Both the position numbers and the translations under genes were made by a program. This document shows positions 8,406 to 17,107 of a stretch of DNA of 64,000 bases, one piece after another. The DNA comes from Oxalobacteraceae sp. CFBP 13730. Lineage in GTDB: Bacteria; Pseudomonadota; Gammaproteobacteria; Burkholderiales; Burkholderiaceae_D. The notes under the pieces are model-generated. The model saw nothing but the letters and a program-made list of their open reading frames with translations, searched no databases and was not told the DNA's origin. The stretch is taken from NCBI GenBank assembly GCA_014841835.1, contig JACYUQ010000002.1, forward strand, positions 434,001-498,000, written 5' to 3'. The number at the start of each line of letters is the position of its first letter. The first letter of the stretch is position 1.

Positions 8406-8431
8406 ATTACATGGCATTACACGGTATTACA
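8406..8431 (-). promoter_or_regulatory. Three TGTAAT boxes at exact 10-bp period
   Basis: ATTACA occurs at 8406, 8416 and 8426 with spacers TGGC and CGGT. On the minus strand this is a triple TGTAAT direct repeat about 105 bp upstream of the RhiA-like start. It matches the pair at 5561-5576 in front of the protease, so both minus-strand units probably share one regulator, plausibly the winged-helix protein at 12155. Confidence 0.5.
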
Positions 8432-8473
8432 GGGCCTCCCCAGTGCCCGGCGGCCCCTGACCGCTGGTGTGCG

Positions 8474-8501
8474 TTGACATGTCAATAGCGCGCTGTTGAC
8501 A
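8474..8501 (+). promoter_or_regulatory. Palindromic upstream activator site for the sigma-54 promoter
   Basis: TTGACATGTCAA (8474-8485) is a perfect 12-bp palindrome, followed after ten bases by a further TTGACA (8496-8501) that pairs with the TGTCAA half-site. Its centre is about 110 bp before the predicted start site of the 936-aa gene, the usual place for an enhancer bound by a sigma-54 activator. The rest of the 8301-8623 intergenic stretch holds the TGTAAT boxes and the sigma-54 promoter. Confidence 0.5.
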
Positions 8502-8566
8502 CATCGGTCGCACTGCTTTACACCGCGGGCCGGGGCGTTGCAGGGCTGCGCCGCCCATGCAGGGGG

Positions 8567-8582
8567 TGGCATGATTTCTGCT
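8567..8582 (+). promoter_or_regulatory. Sigma-54 (-24/-12) promoter
   Basis: TGGCATGATTTCTGCT carries the invariant GG (8568-8569) and GC (8580-8581) separated by exactly ten bases, close to the consensus TGGCACG-N4-TTGCW. Transcription would start near 8593, 31 bp before ATG 8624. The downstream operon encodes a sigma-54 activator with an intact GAYTGA loop, which supports the call. Confidence 0.6.
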
Positions 8583-8623
8583 GATAGTTCTGCCGTCACA
8601 AGCACACATACGGGCGGACAGCG

Positions 8624-11434
8624 ATGGCACAGGCAGCAACACAGGAGTGGACAACGCAGGACGGCGCCCTTGGTTTCAGTGCCGATTGCGGAAACTTCAA
8701 GGCGGATGTGCGCGTCTTTTGCACGCGTGCGCCGACACAGTACGATACGGTGCATGTCGCGCTCGGCAAGACGGCCGAATTCACCATACGTTTCCCGGGG
8801 GGGTATTACGCATATGGCACACTTAAGCTGAACCGGGACGGCGCCGGTGGGGCAGTGCTGGTGGCCACCGTCAGCCATGGGGCAGACGGCGTCAGCCCCC
8901 CCCTGCAAGCACAGGGCGTGGTGGCGAGTTTTCCCGATCCGGACGTTCCCCCGTGTCCGCCCCTGCCGATCAACCCCGTCGACCCGTTCGATCCTGTCGC
9001 CCCTGTCGATCCGGTGGATCCGCCTGACCCTTGGCCGCAGCCGGTGAACGACGGCGACGGCATCTTGTTCCCCTATATGTACATCCGGACATGGCCGCTG
9101 GCCAGTGCGAGCGATGTGGCGCGGCGCTTCGTCAGCTATGAGCCGCCTGCTGCGCGTCAGGACAGCCTGTTTGCCCAGCTTGCCAGCGCCACCAGCCGGC
9201 GTGCCAGAGAAGCACTCGCGCTCGACTTCATCGAAGGATCGGCGCCGTTCCAGGGCCAGTTCGTGAGCGCGATCGATATGCACGCCGGCACGTTTGCCTT
9301 GCTGGTGCGGCTGTCGGACTGGTTGCGTCAGTACGACGGTGCGCCCGCTCAGGCGGCGGCAGCGCTGACCGCACAGACGGCGCCCGGCCTGGTTGGGAGC
9401 GAGACTTACGCGGGCGACCTCGAACGCATCTGGGAAAGCTATGTTGCGCTGGTGATTGCGCCCTGGAGCGAACCGGCGTTGCTACCGCAGATGAGCATGC
9501 TGCTGGTGGCGGCGCATGCGCTGCGCTACGTGCTGACGCCGCCCACTGGTGCGCCACCCCTCGATGCGCGCGGCTTGCGCGAGCTGGCAGGGGCTTCGGT
9601 GATCTTGCCCGGCGCCGTGTTCCCGCTACCGCCGGCTGGCCTGCCGGCCACATCGACGCTGTCATCGTCATCGTCATCATCATCACCGGCGCCGGCGTCG
9701 GCAGAGCAGGGCTGGATCGAACCGTATGCGATCGGCGACCTGCAACTGGTGCGCCAGCGTCTGCTGCGCCACGTCCCGGGCGATATTGCAGCGATCGATA
9801 ACATTGCGCGCGGTGAGCGCAGGGAAGTGAGCCGGCGCCGCTCGCACCGGCAGCACGAGATGGCTGCCAGCGCCACGGCCGACGCCGATGACCTCGAGAC
9901 ACGGGCGGGCGCCACCCGGGCCGATCTGCTGGCAGAAACGGTCAAGACCATCGCCACCAAAACGTCGACCAGGAACTATACCAACCTTGCCACCACCTAC
10001 GGCCCGCCGACGGTGGCAACCATCAACGGCGGGCCGGTCACGACCACCGTCCAGCAGGGACCGAATGCGGACGACGTCACACGATTCGCGCGTGACGTGC
10101 TGAACCAGACTGTGCACCGGATCCGCCGCGGCATCGACAGCATGCGCAGCAGCAGCCTGACGCAGGAGGCGAGCGAGACCAATAGCAGCACGCTCGACAA
10201 CAGCCAGGGTACGGCCGATCGCACCATCATTTACCGATGGGTCAACAAGGTATATGAGGCACGCGTCGTAAACTACGGCCAGCGGCTGATGCTCGAGTTC
10301 GTGCTGCCCGCGCCATCGTCCGCGTACCGGCGCGAGGTGGCTCTGGGCGAGCGCGCAGGGCCATGCGCGCCGCCGCCGGCGGCGGAGGGCATGGGCAATT
10401 TCGCCGATATCGCAAGCGATAACTATGCGCGACTTGCAGCCAGGTACGGGGCGCGCGACATCGTTCCGCCACCAGTTGCGATGCGCTATGTGTCGGCGGT
10501 GCTGGCCATCGGCGAGTCGAGCCTGTTGGCGGTGCCGCCTGGCTACTACGCCGGCTTTGCCGTGGTCAATGCCATTTGCGGGGATGGCACGACCGCGCCG
10601 TCCGTGCTGGTTGGCACCAAAACCTTCAGCCCACCCTACGCTGCGCTGGCGATGGCGAGCGGCTGCGGCAACACCGTGCCGATCGCAGTCGGTGCGGACG
10701 TGGCCAATGCCTCGCCGCCTGATGCGACCGGCCAGGCCGGCCAATCGGCCATGGTGACCATTACGGTGACCTGCATGCCGACCGAAGCGACCATGGACGC
10801 GTGGCGCATCCAGACATACAACGCCGTCATGGCTGGCTATGACGCCCAGTGCGCCGCGCGCTCGGCGTCCGGGTTTCCAGAATACCGCGGGCAGGGCGGG
10901 CAGGCGCACCTTGACGCGCACCAGGTCGCTACGCACGAACTGCGGCGCGGCTGCCTGAATCTGATCCAGCAATATTGCGCAACACTGACCGGTGACCCTG
11001 ATCCAGCGTGGCAACACACAGGCCGGCAGCGTTCCGGTTCGCGCCGGCTGCTGCCGCTCGAAGAGATGTTCGAGTGGAGCGAGATGAGTTTTCGCTTCTA
11101 TCGCAAGAACGGTGCCGACGCTCAGCCGGTAGCGATCGATGACGGGGGCGAGGGCGCCATGCCGCTTGCCGCCTTTCTCGACGCCAGCCTGGCGCGGGTA
11201 CTCGTGCCGGCGCGCCCGGCGTACGTGTACGGCGTGCTCTACATGTTGTCGTCGGGCATGCTATGGGAGGCGGGTCAGGACACCACACCGGTCGCCAGCG
11301 CCGATGTCGCCATCGTCAATGAACTCAAGACGATGGCCTGCGCGAGGCAGCCCGGCTGCCATCCGGTCGGGCCAGCGTGGGAGGTGGTGGTGCCAACCGC
11401 CATGCAGGTCATCGATGGCGTCGCGCTGCCGTGA
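8624..11434 (+). CDS. Large protein of unknown function, sigma-54-controlled
   Basis: A 936-aa protein I cannot place. Visible parts: a beta-rich N-terminal domain (1-105); a Pro-Asp linker (VDPVDPPDPWPQP, about 115-145); a mostly helical middle with a run of eight Ser near 345 encoded by a TCATCG-type microsatellite; a basic stretch GERREVSRRRSHRQHE (about 400); the conserved-looking YRWVNKVYEARVVNYGQRL near 536; a beta domain (about 640-720); and a Cys-containing helical region with ATHELRRGCLNLIQQYC (about 770). No signal peptide or membrane segment. It is the first gene of a plus-strand operon with the collar protein (GTGA overlap). Runs of seven G (8797-8803) and eight C (8896-8903) lie in the first 95 codons. 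Confidence 0.5.
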   Translation: MAQAATQEWTTQDGALGFSADCGNFKADVRVFCTRAPTQYDTVHVALGKTAEFTIRFPGGYYAYGTLKLNRDGAGGAVLVATVSHGADGVSPPLQAQGVVASFPDPDVPPCPPLPINPVDPFDPVAPVDPVDPPDPWPQPVNDGDGILFPYMYIRTWPLASASDVARRFVSYEPPAARQDSLFAQLASATSRRAREALALDFIEGSAPFQGQFVSAIDMHAGTFALLVRLSDWLRQYDGAPAQAAAALTAQTAPGLVGSETYAGDLERIWESYVALVIAPWSEPALLPQMSMLLVAAHALRYVLTPPTGAPPLDARGLRELAGASVILPGAVFPLPPAGLPATSTLSSSSSSSSPAPASAEQGWIEPYAIGDLQLVRQRLLRHVPGDIAAIDNIARGERREVSRRRSHRQHEMAASATADADDLETRAGATRADLLAETVKTIATKTSTRNYTNLATTYGPPTVATINGGPVTTTVQQGPNADDVTRFARDVLNQTVHRIRRGIDSMRSSSLTQEASETNSSTLDNSQGTADRTIIYRWVNKVYEARVVNYGQRLMLEFVLPAPSSAYRREVALGERAGPCAPPPAAEGMGNFADIASDNYARLAARYGARDIVPPPVAMRYVSAVLAIGESSLLAVPPGYYAGFAVVNAICGDGTTAPSVLVGTKTFSPPYAALAMASGCGNTVPIAVGADVANASPPDATGQAGQSAMVTITVTCMPTEATMDAWRIQTYNAVMAGYDAQCAARSASGFPEYRGQGGQAHLDAHQVATHELRRGCLNLIQQYCATLTGDPDPAWQHTGRQRSGSRRLLPLEEMFEWSEMSFRFYRKNGADAQPVAIDDGGEGAMPLAAFLDASLARVLVPARPAYVYGVLYMLSSGMLWEAGQDTTPVASADVAIVNELKTMACARQPGCHPVGPAWEVVVPTAMQVIDGVALP

Positions 11435-12096
11435 GGGCGCCAGCGCCGTTCGGCCTCGCGCCCATGGCCATGATCCCGATGGGCGTGCTCCCGGTTGGCG
11501 CGGTAACGGCATTCGCCGGCGCGCTGGGTGCGCCGGTCCCTGCCACCGCGCATCCGCCCGACAGCACGACGCCTTCCGGACCGCACGTGACTGCGCCGGT
11601 CGAGGCGTGGTGCTGGATGCTGTGCGACGGGCGCGCGCTGGATGTGGGCCAGTACCCGGAATTGTTCGCCGCGCTCGGTTATCTGTACGGCGGCGCGGTG
11701 GACACGTTCCACATCCCGGACTACCGCGGCGCTTTTCTGCGCGGCACCGACTATGGCGCCGGCCGGGATCCCGATGTCACACAGCGCACAGCGGCTGCCG
11801 GTGGCGCCGCATACGACCAGGGCGTCGGTTCGCGCCAGCAATCGGCCTTGCTGACCCACGATCACAACTACCAGTCAGCGCCAGCCATGTCCGGACCGAC
11901 GGGCGAGGGCGCGGCGGCCAGCAGTCCGGCCCAGCCCGCGCAAAGCTCGGCGCCGGCGGACAGCACCGGGACGCTGTTGACGCCAGCGACCGGCGTGAGC
12001 CCCTACGAGACGCGCCCCGCCAATATTGCCATCCATTACCTGATCAAATTCAGTTATGGTCCGTGGTGCGGCCCGGGTGCAGGTGTCTGGCCATGA
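11431..12096 (+). CDS. Tail-collar-domain protein
   Basis: A 221-aa protein starting at GTG 11431, which overlaps the previous stop as GTGA; this indicates translational coupling. The phage tail-collar (microcystin-dependent-protein-like) signature is clear: WCWMLCDGRALDVGQYPELF, FAALGYLYGG, FHIPDYRGAFLRGTD, and the terminal RPANIAIHYLIKF. A Ser/Ala/Pro-rich loop separates the two halves. In phages the domain sits in tail fibres and needs trimeric assembly; here there are no other tail genes, so it more likely forms a surface or secreted trimer together with the 936-aa partner. Such stand-alone collar proteins are common in Burkholderiales but functionally unknown. Confidence 0.75.
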   Translation: MRAPAPFGLAPMAMIPMGVLPVGAVTAFAGALGAPVPATAHPPDSTTPSGPHVTAPVEAWCWMLCDGRALDVGQYPELFAALGYLYGGAVDTFHIPDYRGAFLRGTDYGAGRDPDVTQRTAAAGGAAYDQGVGSRQQSALLTHDHNYQSAPAMSGPTGEGAAASSPAQPAQSSAPADSTGTLLTPATGVSPYETRPANIAIHYLIKFSYGPWCGPGAGVWP

Positions 12097-12154
12097 TGGC
12101 CCGGCACGACAGTGGGTGCTTGAACGACACTTTTCCCCGAATCGAGAGCACGCC

Positions 12155-12679
12155 ATGATGGACTATGATCGTAACCCCACCAGCCAACCGGGTACCGCCG
12201 GCACGGTCGCAGCCGAGCGCGAACCATTGCTACGGCTTGGTTTCACGGTCAGTCTGAACGAGGAGCACGTGTCCGTTCACGTGGCCTCGCGCCTGGCCGT
12301 CGTGACGTTGGGCGAGCGCGCGCATCACTACAGCCTGCTGGAACTGGCGCGGCTGCGCCTGCGCGATGCCGAGCGCGGCCTTGACCATTCCAGCCAGGGC
12401 TGGATCGAGACTGGCATGCTGGCGCACAGCCTGGGACTGGATATCACGCATCTGAATATTCATATTTTCCGGATCCGGAGTCAATTGCGGCAGGCGGCGG
12501 CGCGGTTGGGCATGACGGTGGAACTGGTCGAGCGACGGCGCTGCGAGTTGCGCTTTGGCGACTACAGCTTCACGATCCTGCGCGGTTCCCGGCTTGAAAG
12601 TACCTTCCCCAACAGCACGTGGGACCCGCACCGGATGGCGTCGCCGGGGATATCCAACCAGCCTGGATGGAGTGTGTAA
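12155..12679 (+). CDS. Winged-helix DNA-binding regulator
   Basis: A 174-aa protein beginning MMDYDRN. After a disordered start, residues 25-60 form beta strands (LRLGFTVSL, VSVHVASRLAVV). Residues 60-125 look like an OmpR/PhoB-type effector winged helix: HHYSLLELARLRLRDAERGL, GWIETGMLAHSLGLDITHLN, IHIFRIRSQLRQAA with the recognition helix in the last segment, then a hairpin wing (CELRFGDYSFTIL). There is no receiver domain, so it would need another input, perhaps phosphorylation by the downstream kinase. Candidate targets are the TGTAAT boxes at 5560 and 8406. Family assignment is by eye. Confidence 0.6.
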   Translation: MMDYDRNPTSQPGTAGTVAAEREPLLRLGFTVSLNEEHVSVHVASRLAVVTLGERAHHYSLLELARLRLRDAERGLDHSSQGWIETGMLAHSLGLDITHLNIHIFRIRSQLRQAAARLGMTVELVERRRCELRFGDYSFTILRGSRLESTFPNSTWDPHRMASPGISNQPGWSV

Positions 12680-12690
12680 AATGCGCGGCA

Positions 12691-14088
12691 ATGGTCCATC
12701 ACCACCATCCGGCCACCGCCATGCTCGACACCGACAACACGCTCAGTTCGCCGATCACGGCGGTTCGCAGGGAAGCACCGGCTTTGCTGTGCCTGAGCAT
12801 CCTCAGTCACCCTGATCCGGCGATGATCGGCGCCCAGTTCCTGGCCGGGTCGGGTACGGCGCCAATCGAGCTGGCCCGCTACCACCCGTTGTTTCGGCAT
12901 CCGGGCAAGGATGGACTGCCACTCGGCCATCGCGCCATCTCGCGCGCGCCGCTGCAATTGCACCCGACTGGCGCCGATGGCTTCACGATCGGGCTGCCCG
13001 ACAGCCGCATGAAGGTCGAACTCAATGGTGTCGCCGTACTCGACGGCGCCGAACTTGGCCGCGATGAGATGGCAGCGGGCGCCATTCTCGGCCTGGGTGG
13101 CGTCGTGGTGCTGTGCCTGCACTGGATGCGATGCCTGCCCAGGTCCAATCCGGTCGATGGCCTGATCGGGATCGGGGAGGCGGCAATCCGTACGCGCGAT
13201 CAGATCCTGCAGGTGTCGCCCACCGGTTTGACCGTACTGCTGCTGGGCGAAACCGGTAGCGGCAAGGACGTGGCAGCGCGCGCAATTCACGCACGCAGTC
13301 CGCAGGCGGGCAAGCCCATGGTGACCGTCAATCTTGCAGCCTTGAGCGAGAGCCTGGCCACGGCCGAATTGTTCGGCGCGGCCAGGGGCGCCTACACCGG
13401 CGCGCACGCGGCGCGGCCGGGCCTGTTCGCGCAGGCGCAAAACTCGACGCTGTTTCTCGACGAGATCGGCAGCGCACCGGCCAGTGTCCAGCCGATGCTG
13501 CTACGCGTGCTCGAGACCGGTGAATACCGTCCCCTTGGCGCGAGCGTCGACCAGCATGCCAACGCACGCGTGATCGCCGCCACCGATCAGGATCTGTACG
13601 GCGGCGCCTTCAGCCAGGCGTTGTTGCGCCGGCTCGAGAGCCATGTCATTCATATTGCGCCGCTGCGCCAGCGGCGCGAGGACCTGGGCGTGCTGATACA
13701 GCATCTGCTGGCGTACCTTGGTGACCGGATCGCATTGCCCGCCGCGCTGATCGGCCAGCTCGCCTGCTATGACTGGCCGGGTAATATACGGCAGCTCAAG
13801 CATCTGCTGACACGTTGCGTGCTGTCGCTCGAGGCGGGCGAGACGATCGACTTCGATGCGCTGGTGGGGCGGCGCGATACGACCATGCCCACCGTGGCCG
13901 GGCCGGCGCGGGAACGGCGGGCGCGTCTCGGCGATCTCACTGACGCGACCGTTCAAGCCGCGCTGCAGGCCCACAAAGGAAATATTCAGGCCACCGCGCG
14001 CGCGCTGGGCATCTCGCGACCCTCCATGTATAAGCTCATCAAGGCGCAAGGTGCGGGCAGGCCGGCAGACGACGACGCGCTGACGTAA
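12691..14088 (+). CDS. FHA-domain sigma-54-dependent transcriptional activator
   Basis: ATG 12691 is used (ATG 12721 also possible; neither has a strong ribosome site), giving 465 aa. Residues about 60-145 form a forkhead-associated phosphothreonine-binding domain (HPLFRHPGKDGLPLGHRAIS, then VELNGVAVLDGAELG). The AAA+ domain follows: Walker A LLLGETGSGKD (about 183-193), the sigma-54 contact loop GAYTGA (233-238), Walker B STLFLDEIG, sensor I RVIAATDQDL and sensor II YDWPGNIRQLKHLL. A Fis-type helix-turn-helix ends it (KGNIQATARALGISRPSMYK). FHA/sigma-54 activators are typically switched by Ser/Thr kinases; one is encoded next. Its likely target is the promoter at 8567. Confidence 0.9.
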   Translation: MVHHHHPATAMLDTDNTLSSPITAVRREAPALLCLSILSHPDPAMIGAQFLAGSGTAPIELARYHPLFRHPGKDGLPLGHRAISRAPLQLHPTGADGFTIGLPDSRMKVELNGVAVLDGAELGRDEMAAGAILGLGGVVVLCLHWMRCLPRSNPVDGLIGIGEAAIRTRDQILQVSPTGLTVLLLGETGSGKDVAARAIHARSPQAGKPMVTVNLAALSESLATAELFGAARGAYTGAHAARPGLFAQAQNSTLFLDEIGSAPASVQPMLLRVLETGEYRPLGASVDQHANARVIAATDQDLYGGAFSQALLRRLESHVIHIAPLRQRREDLGVLIQHLLAYLGDRIALPAALIGQLACYDWPGNIRQLKHLLTRCVLSLEAGETIDFDALVGRRDTTMPTVAGPARERRARLGDLTDATVQAALQAHKGNIQATARALGISRPSMYKLIKAQGAGRPADDDALT

Positions 14089-14163
14089 CAGCGTCCTTTA
14101 ATTGCCGAAAAAGAATTAAATCTGGGTTACTATTGGTTTCGTTGATCGCAACCATTATTGAAT

Positions 14164-16278
14164 ATGCCCACACATGCCTATGCCCTGGGCAGTTACGTGT
14201 TCAAGCACTACCAGGTCCGGTCGCTCCTGGGCGAGGGCGGCTGCGGACAGGTATTCAAGGCATGGGATAGCAATCTGTGCCGTGAAGTGGCCCTCAAACG
14301 TCTGAACGGTGAGGGCGGGGCGGCGGCCCTGATCCGCGAAGCCCGCCTGGCGGCGTCGTTGCGCCACCCGGCTTTCGTCAAGGTGTTTGCGGTCGAGGAC
14401 GATGGCGACAGCCAGTCGATCGTGATGGAACTGATACAGGGCCGCACCCTTCGGCAGTTGCTGAGTGCCGGGCCGCTGGACGCCCCGCGCGCCCTGGCCA
14501 TCGTGGCACAGATTGCCCACGCCATGGAAGAGGCACACGCCCAACACCTCGTGCACGGCGACCTGAAGCCGTCGAACGTCATGCTCGACAGCGCTGGACT
14601 CGTCCGAATTCTCGACTTCGGCCTGGCGATGCAGGTCGACAGCGAAGCCACCTGTACCAGTCCGACGGGGGAGCCGCAAGGCACGCTCGCGTACATGGCG
14701 CCGGAACGCCTGTCCGGCGCGGCGCAGACGGCAAGCGCCGACATCTATGCGCTCGGGACACTGCTCTACGAACTGTTGACCGGGGTGCGGCCTTTTGCCG
14801 GTTTGCAAGGCCTGGCACTGGCGGCGGCGCTCTGCCAGTCGTCATCCGCCGACTGGGACTATCCACCCGCTTTGAGGCGCGAACACATCGTGCTGATCCG
14901 GGCCATGACGGCGCGTTGCCCCGAGCAGCGTCTCGCCAGTATGCGCGTGCTGCAAAAGCGCCTTGGTCTGCAGACCGCCGACGCGTTTGGCCCGCGGGTG
15001 CGGCGGCGTCTGGGGGCATGGTGCCTGGTCGCATTGCTGACCACTGGCGCGACTGTCTCCTGGAATGGCGCAGCGCCGCCGTCGCGCCTTGCGCCTCAGT
15101 ATTCGGTGGCGGTGCACATGGCCGATGGCCTGGCCGCACTGGCGTTGCCCGACGTGCCAGGCAAGCTGGATGAGGCAAGCGCACAGTTTGCCGCAGTGCT
15201 TGACCGGGAACCGCGACATGCTGCGGCGGTCGCTGGGATGTCGATCGTGTACAGCCGCCGCCAACAGAGCGATGCCCAGGACGAAGTCTGGCTCATGAAG
15301 GCCAGTGCCGCCGCCCAGCAGGCAACGCGCCTGAATCCACAGCTGGCATTGGCGCATGCGGCCGACGCGATCGCCCTGGAGCGCAGCGGCAAAAGCGCAC
15401 TGTCACTGGCGGCGGCCGATCTTGCACTGCGCCTCGAGCCGACCAATCTGTTCGCCATGTTGAGTAAAGCCGCGACGCTGGCGCGCCAGGGCCGGGTCGA
15501 CGCCGCCTTGAGCATGGCGCAGGCGGGCCTGCGGGCCCATCCCCGCGAGCGTTCTTTCGCCGACCTGATCGGCAAAATCCATTATGACCTGGGCGATTAC
15601 GCGGCGGCCGAGCGGGCATTTCGGAACAGCATCCGGATCCAACCCGACGCGGTCGATGCATATGCCAACCTGAATGCGGTGTTGCAGCGCCAGGGACGGG
15701 GCGACGAGGCCCTCGCAGTGCTGCAGCAGGGCTTGCAAGTTCGGCCGAATGCCTGGTTGTACGGCAATCTCGGCAACGCGCTGTTTTCGCGTGGGGACTA
15801 TATCGGCGCAGTCGCCGCGTTCGAAAACGCCGTTTGCCCCGTCAAGGGCAACCCGGGCGATTACCTGGGCTGGGCCAACCTGGCCGACACCCTGCTGTGG
15901 ATTCCCGGCCGGCGGGAGGAGGCGGCCCAGGCCTACCGCAAAGCCATGTCCCTGCTGGCCGCCCCATTGGCACGCGCGCCGGGTGATGTCACGCTGGTGT
16001 CGCGCATGGCCTTGTATCGGGCCCGCAGCGGCGACAGCGCGGGCGCGTTGCCCGCGATTGAACATGCGTTGCGGCTCGCTCCGGACAGTCTGGATGTGCA
16101 GTTCCGTGCCGGACTGGCCTACGAATTGATCGGCCAGCGCGACCAGGCCATCACGGCAATCCTGCGCGCGCTGGGTCTTGGTTATCCCCGCCACGCCATT
16201 GAGATCGAACCCGATTTGCTGGCACTGCGCCGCGATGCGCGCTTTCCACAACTTTCAGCCCGCCTGGCGGGCTCTTGA
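14164..16278 (+). CDS. Ser/Thr protein kinase with transmembrane segment and TPR domain
   Basis: A 704-aa PknB-type kinase starting at ATG 14164. Kinase domain 10-270: glycine loop LLGEGGCGQVF, catalytic Lys45 (EVALKRL), HGDLKPSNVML with Asp133 (non-RD: the usual HRD Arg is Gly), DFG at 151-153, APE in MAPERLSG. A single membrane span lies near 283-300 (LGAWCLVALLTTGATVSW). The outer half (330-700) is a chain of tetratricopeptide repeats (for example DLGDYAAAERAFRNSIRIQP). The kinase would therefore sit in the cytoplasm with a periplasmic TPR sensor or scaffold. It follows the FHA activator by 75 bp and probably phosphorylates that protein or a partner read by its FHA domain. Confidence 0.92.
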   Translation: MPTHAYALGSYVFKHYQVRSLLGEGGCGQVFKAWDSNLCREVALKRLNGEGGAAALIREARLAASLRHPAFVKVFAVEDDGDSQSIVMELIQGRTLRQLLSAGPLDAPRALAIVAQIAHAMEEAHAQHLVHGDLKPSNVMLDSAGLVRILDFGLAMQVDSEATCTSPTGEPQGTLAYMAPERLSGAAQTASADIYALGTLLYELLTGVRPFAGLQGLALAAALCQSSSADWDYPPALRREHIVLIRAMTARCPEQRLASMRVLQKRLGLQTADAFGPRVRRRLGAWCLVALLTTGATVSWNGAAPPSRLAPQYSVAVHMADGLAALALPDVPGKLDEASAQFAAVLDREPRHAAAVAGMSIVYSRRQQSDAQDEVWLMKASAAAQQATRLNPQLALAHAADAIALERSGKSALSLAAADLALRLEPTNLFAMLSKAATLARQGRVDAALSMAQAGLRAHPRERSFADLIGKIHYDLGDYAAAERAFRNSIRIQPDAVDAYANLNAVLQRQGRGDEALAVLQQGLQVRPNAWLYGNLGNALFSRGDYIGAVAAFENAVCPVKGNPGDYLGWANLADTLLWIPGRREEAAQAYRKAMSLLAAPLARAPGDVTLVSRMALYRARSGDSAGALPAIEHALRLAPDSLDVQFRAGLAYELIGQRDQAITAILRALGLGYPRHAIEIEPDLLALRRDARFPQLSARLAGS

Positions 16279-16319
16279 TGCAGTACGCACGACGCACTAC
16301 CACCATCACAGGAGCAACG

Positions 16320-16709
16320 ATGACGACCTATACCTTTATCTTTCAATGCAACGATGACAAGAGCGCCACAGTCAGTTATCAACCCACGCCGCCGGCCGGA
16401 CTGAATCCGGGTTCCGTGCAGTTCGCTGAAGCGGACACCGTGCTGCCGGTCCTGCTGGCGCCAAACGGTTCGCCCGATGCCATGGCATCCGTCGACATGC
16501 GTTTCACCAACCAGGAGGGGCCGGTGTCGCCGTTCGGCGACGGTACCCAGCGTGATTTCACGTGGCGTCCTGGTGATCCGGTGACCGAGACCGTCGACGA
16601 ACAAGGTGCATGGACCTGGACGGCGACCGTCACGGCCGCATCCGGCGCTACTTACTTTTTGCCTGATCCCGAGTTGCAGGTCGGTCTGCGTCCGCGTCCG
16701 AACGCGTAG
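16320..16709 (+). CDS. Small beta-rich protein of unknown function
   Basis: A 129-aa protein; ATG 16320 follows AGGAGCAACG, and an in-frame ATG 45 bases upstream has no such site. It starts MTTYTFIFQCNDDKSATVSY and consists of alternating strands (FAEADTVLPVLLA, DMRFTNQ, WTWTATVTA, TYFLPDPELQVGLRP). No signal peptide. Last gene of the plus-strand sigma-54 operon, 41 bp after the kinase. The composition resembles the beta domains of the RhiA-like and 936-aa proteins, so it may be a structural or effector partner, but no family is recognised. Confidence 0.6.
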   Translation: MTTYTFIFQCNDDKSATVSYQPTPPAGLNPGSVQFAEADTVLPVLLAPNGSPDAMASVDMRFTNQEGPVSPFGDGTQRDFTWRPGDPVTETVDEQGAWTWTATVTAASGATYFLPDPELQVGLRPRPNA

Positions 16710-17107
16710 GCGCTGGCAGATGCGCGCTGGTCAGGTCGAGCAGGGCGGCGCGCATCGTTTCGTTCATCCGTCAATCCCGACGACCGTGCGCGGGAGCGCC
16801 TCAGCGCGATGGTCAGAAAATGGGCCATACCCGTGCAGGCTTCAATCATTCACATTGCATGGAAGACTGGGCAACGCCGGATTCATACAGAATCCGGGCG
16901 CTGTACGGACGCCATTCAAGTGTCGTCGAGCACGTGCCGGCGTTTTAGGCGCGTTGCAAGGCCCTGTTGGCCCGATGCGTATCTGTTGTTAGAGTTTAGC
17001 TCATCCATGTTGTTCAGCCAGCTGGCGGCGTGGATTGCAGATCACGCCGAGGTTCGCAACAGATTCAGCGACTTCGTGGCGTATCTCAACGCACGGACTC
17101 GGCGTAG
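16710..17107 (+). other. Intergenic stretch without a supported gene
   Basis: About 400 bp of mixed composition between the end of the kinase operon and the next possible ORF. Frames on both strands are short; a 40-codon minus-strand frame starting at 16771 (MNETMRAALLDLTSAH) overlaps the 129-aa gene and is not convincing. No terminator with a T tract was seen. The low coding quality and the decayed gene that follows suggest an old insertion or deletion boundary. Confidence 0.4.

Noticed and set aside
4127-16709. Prophage or contractile injection system because of the collar protein
   Set aside because: No sheath, tube, baseplate, portal, terminase or capsid genes are present in the window.
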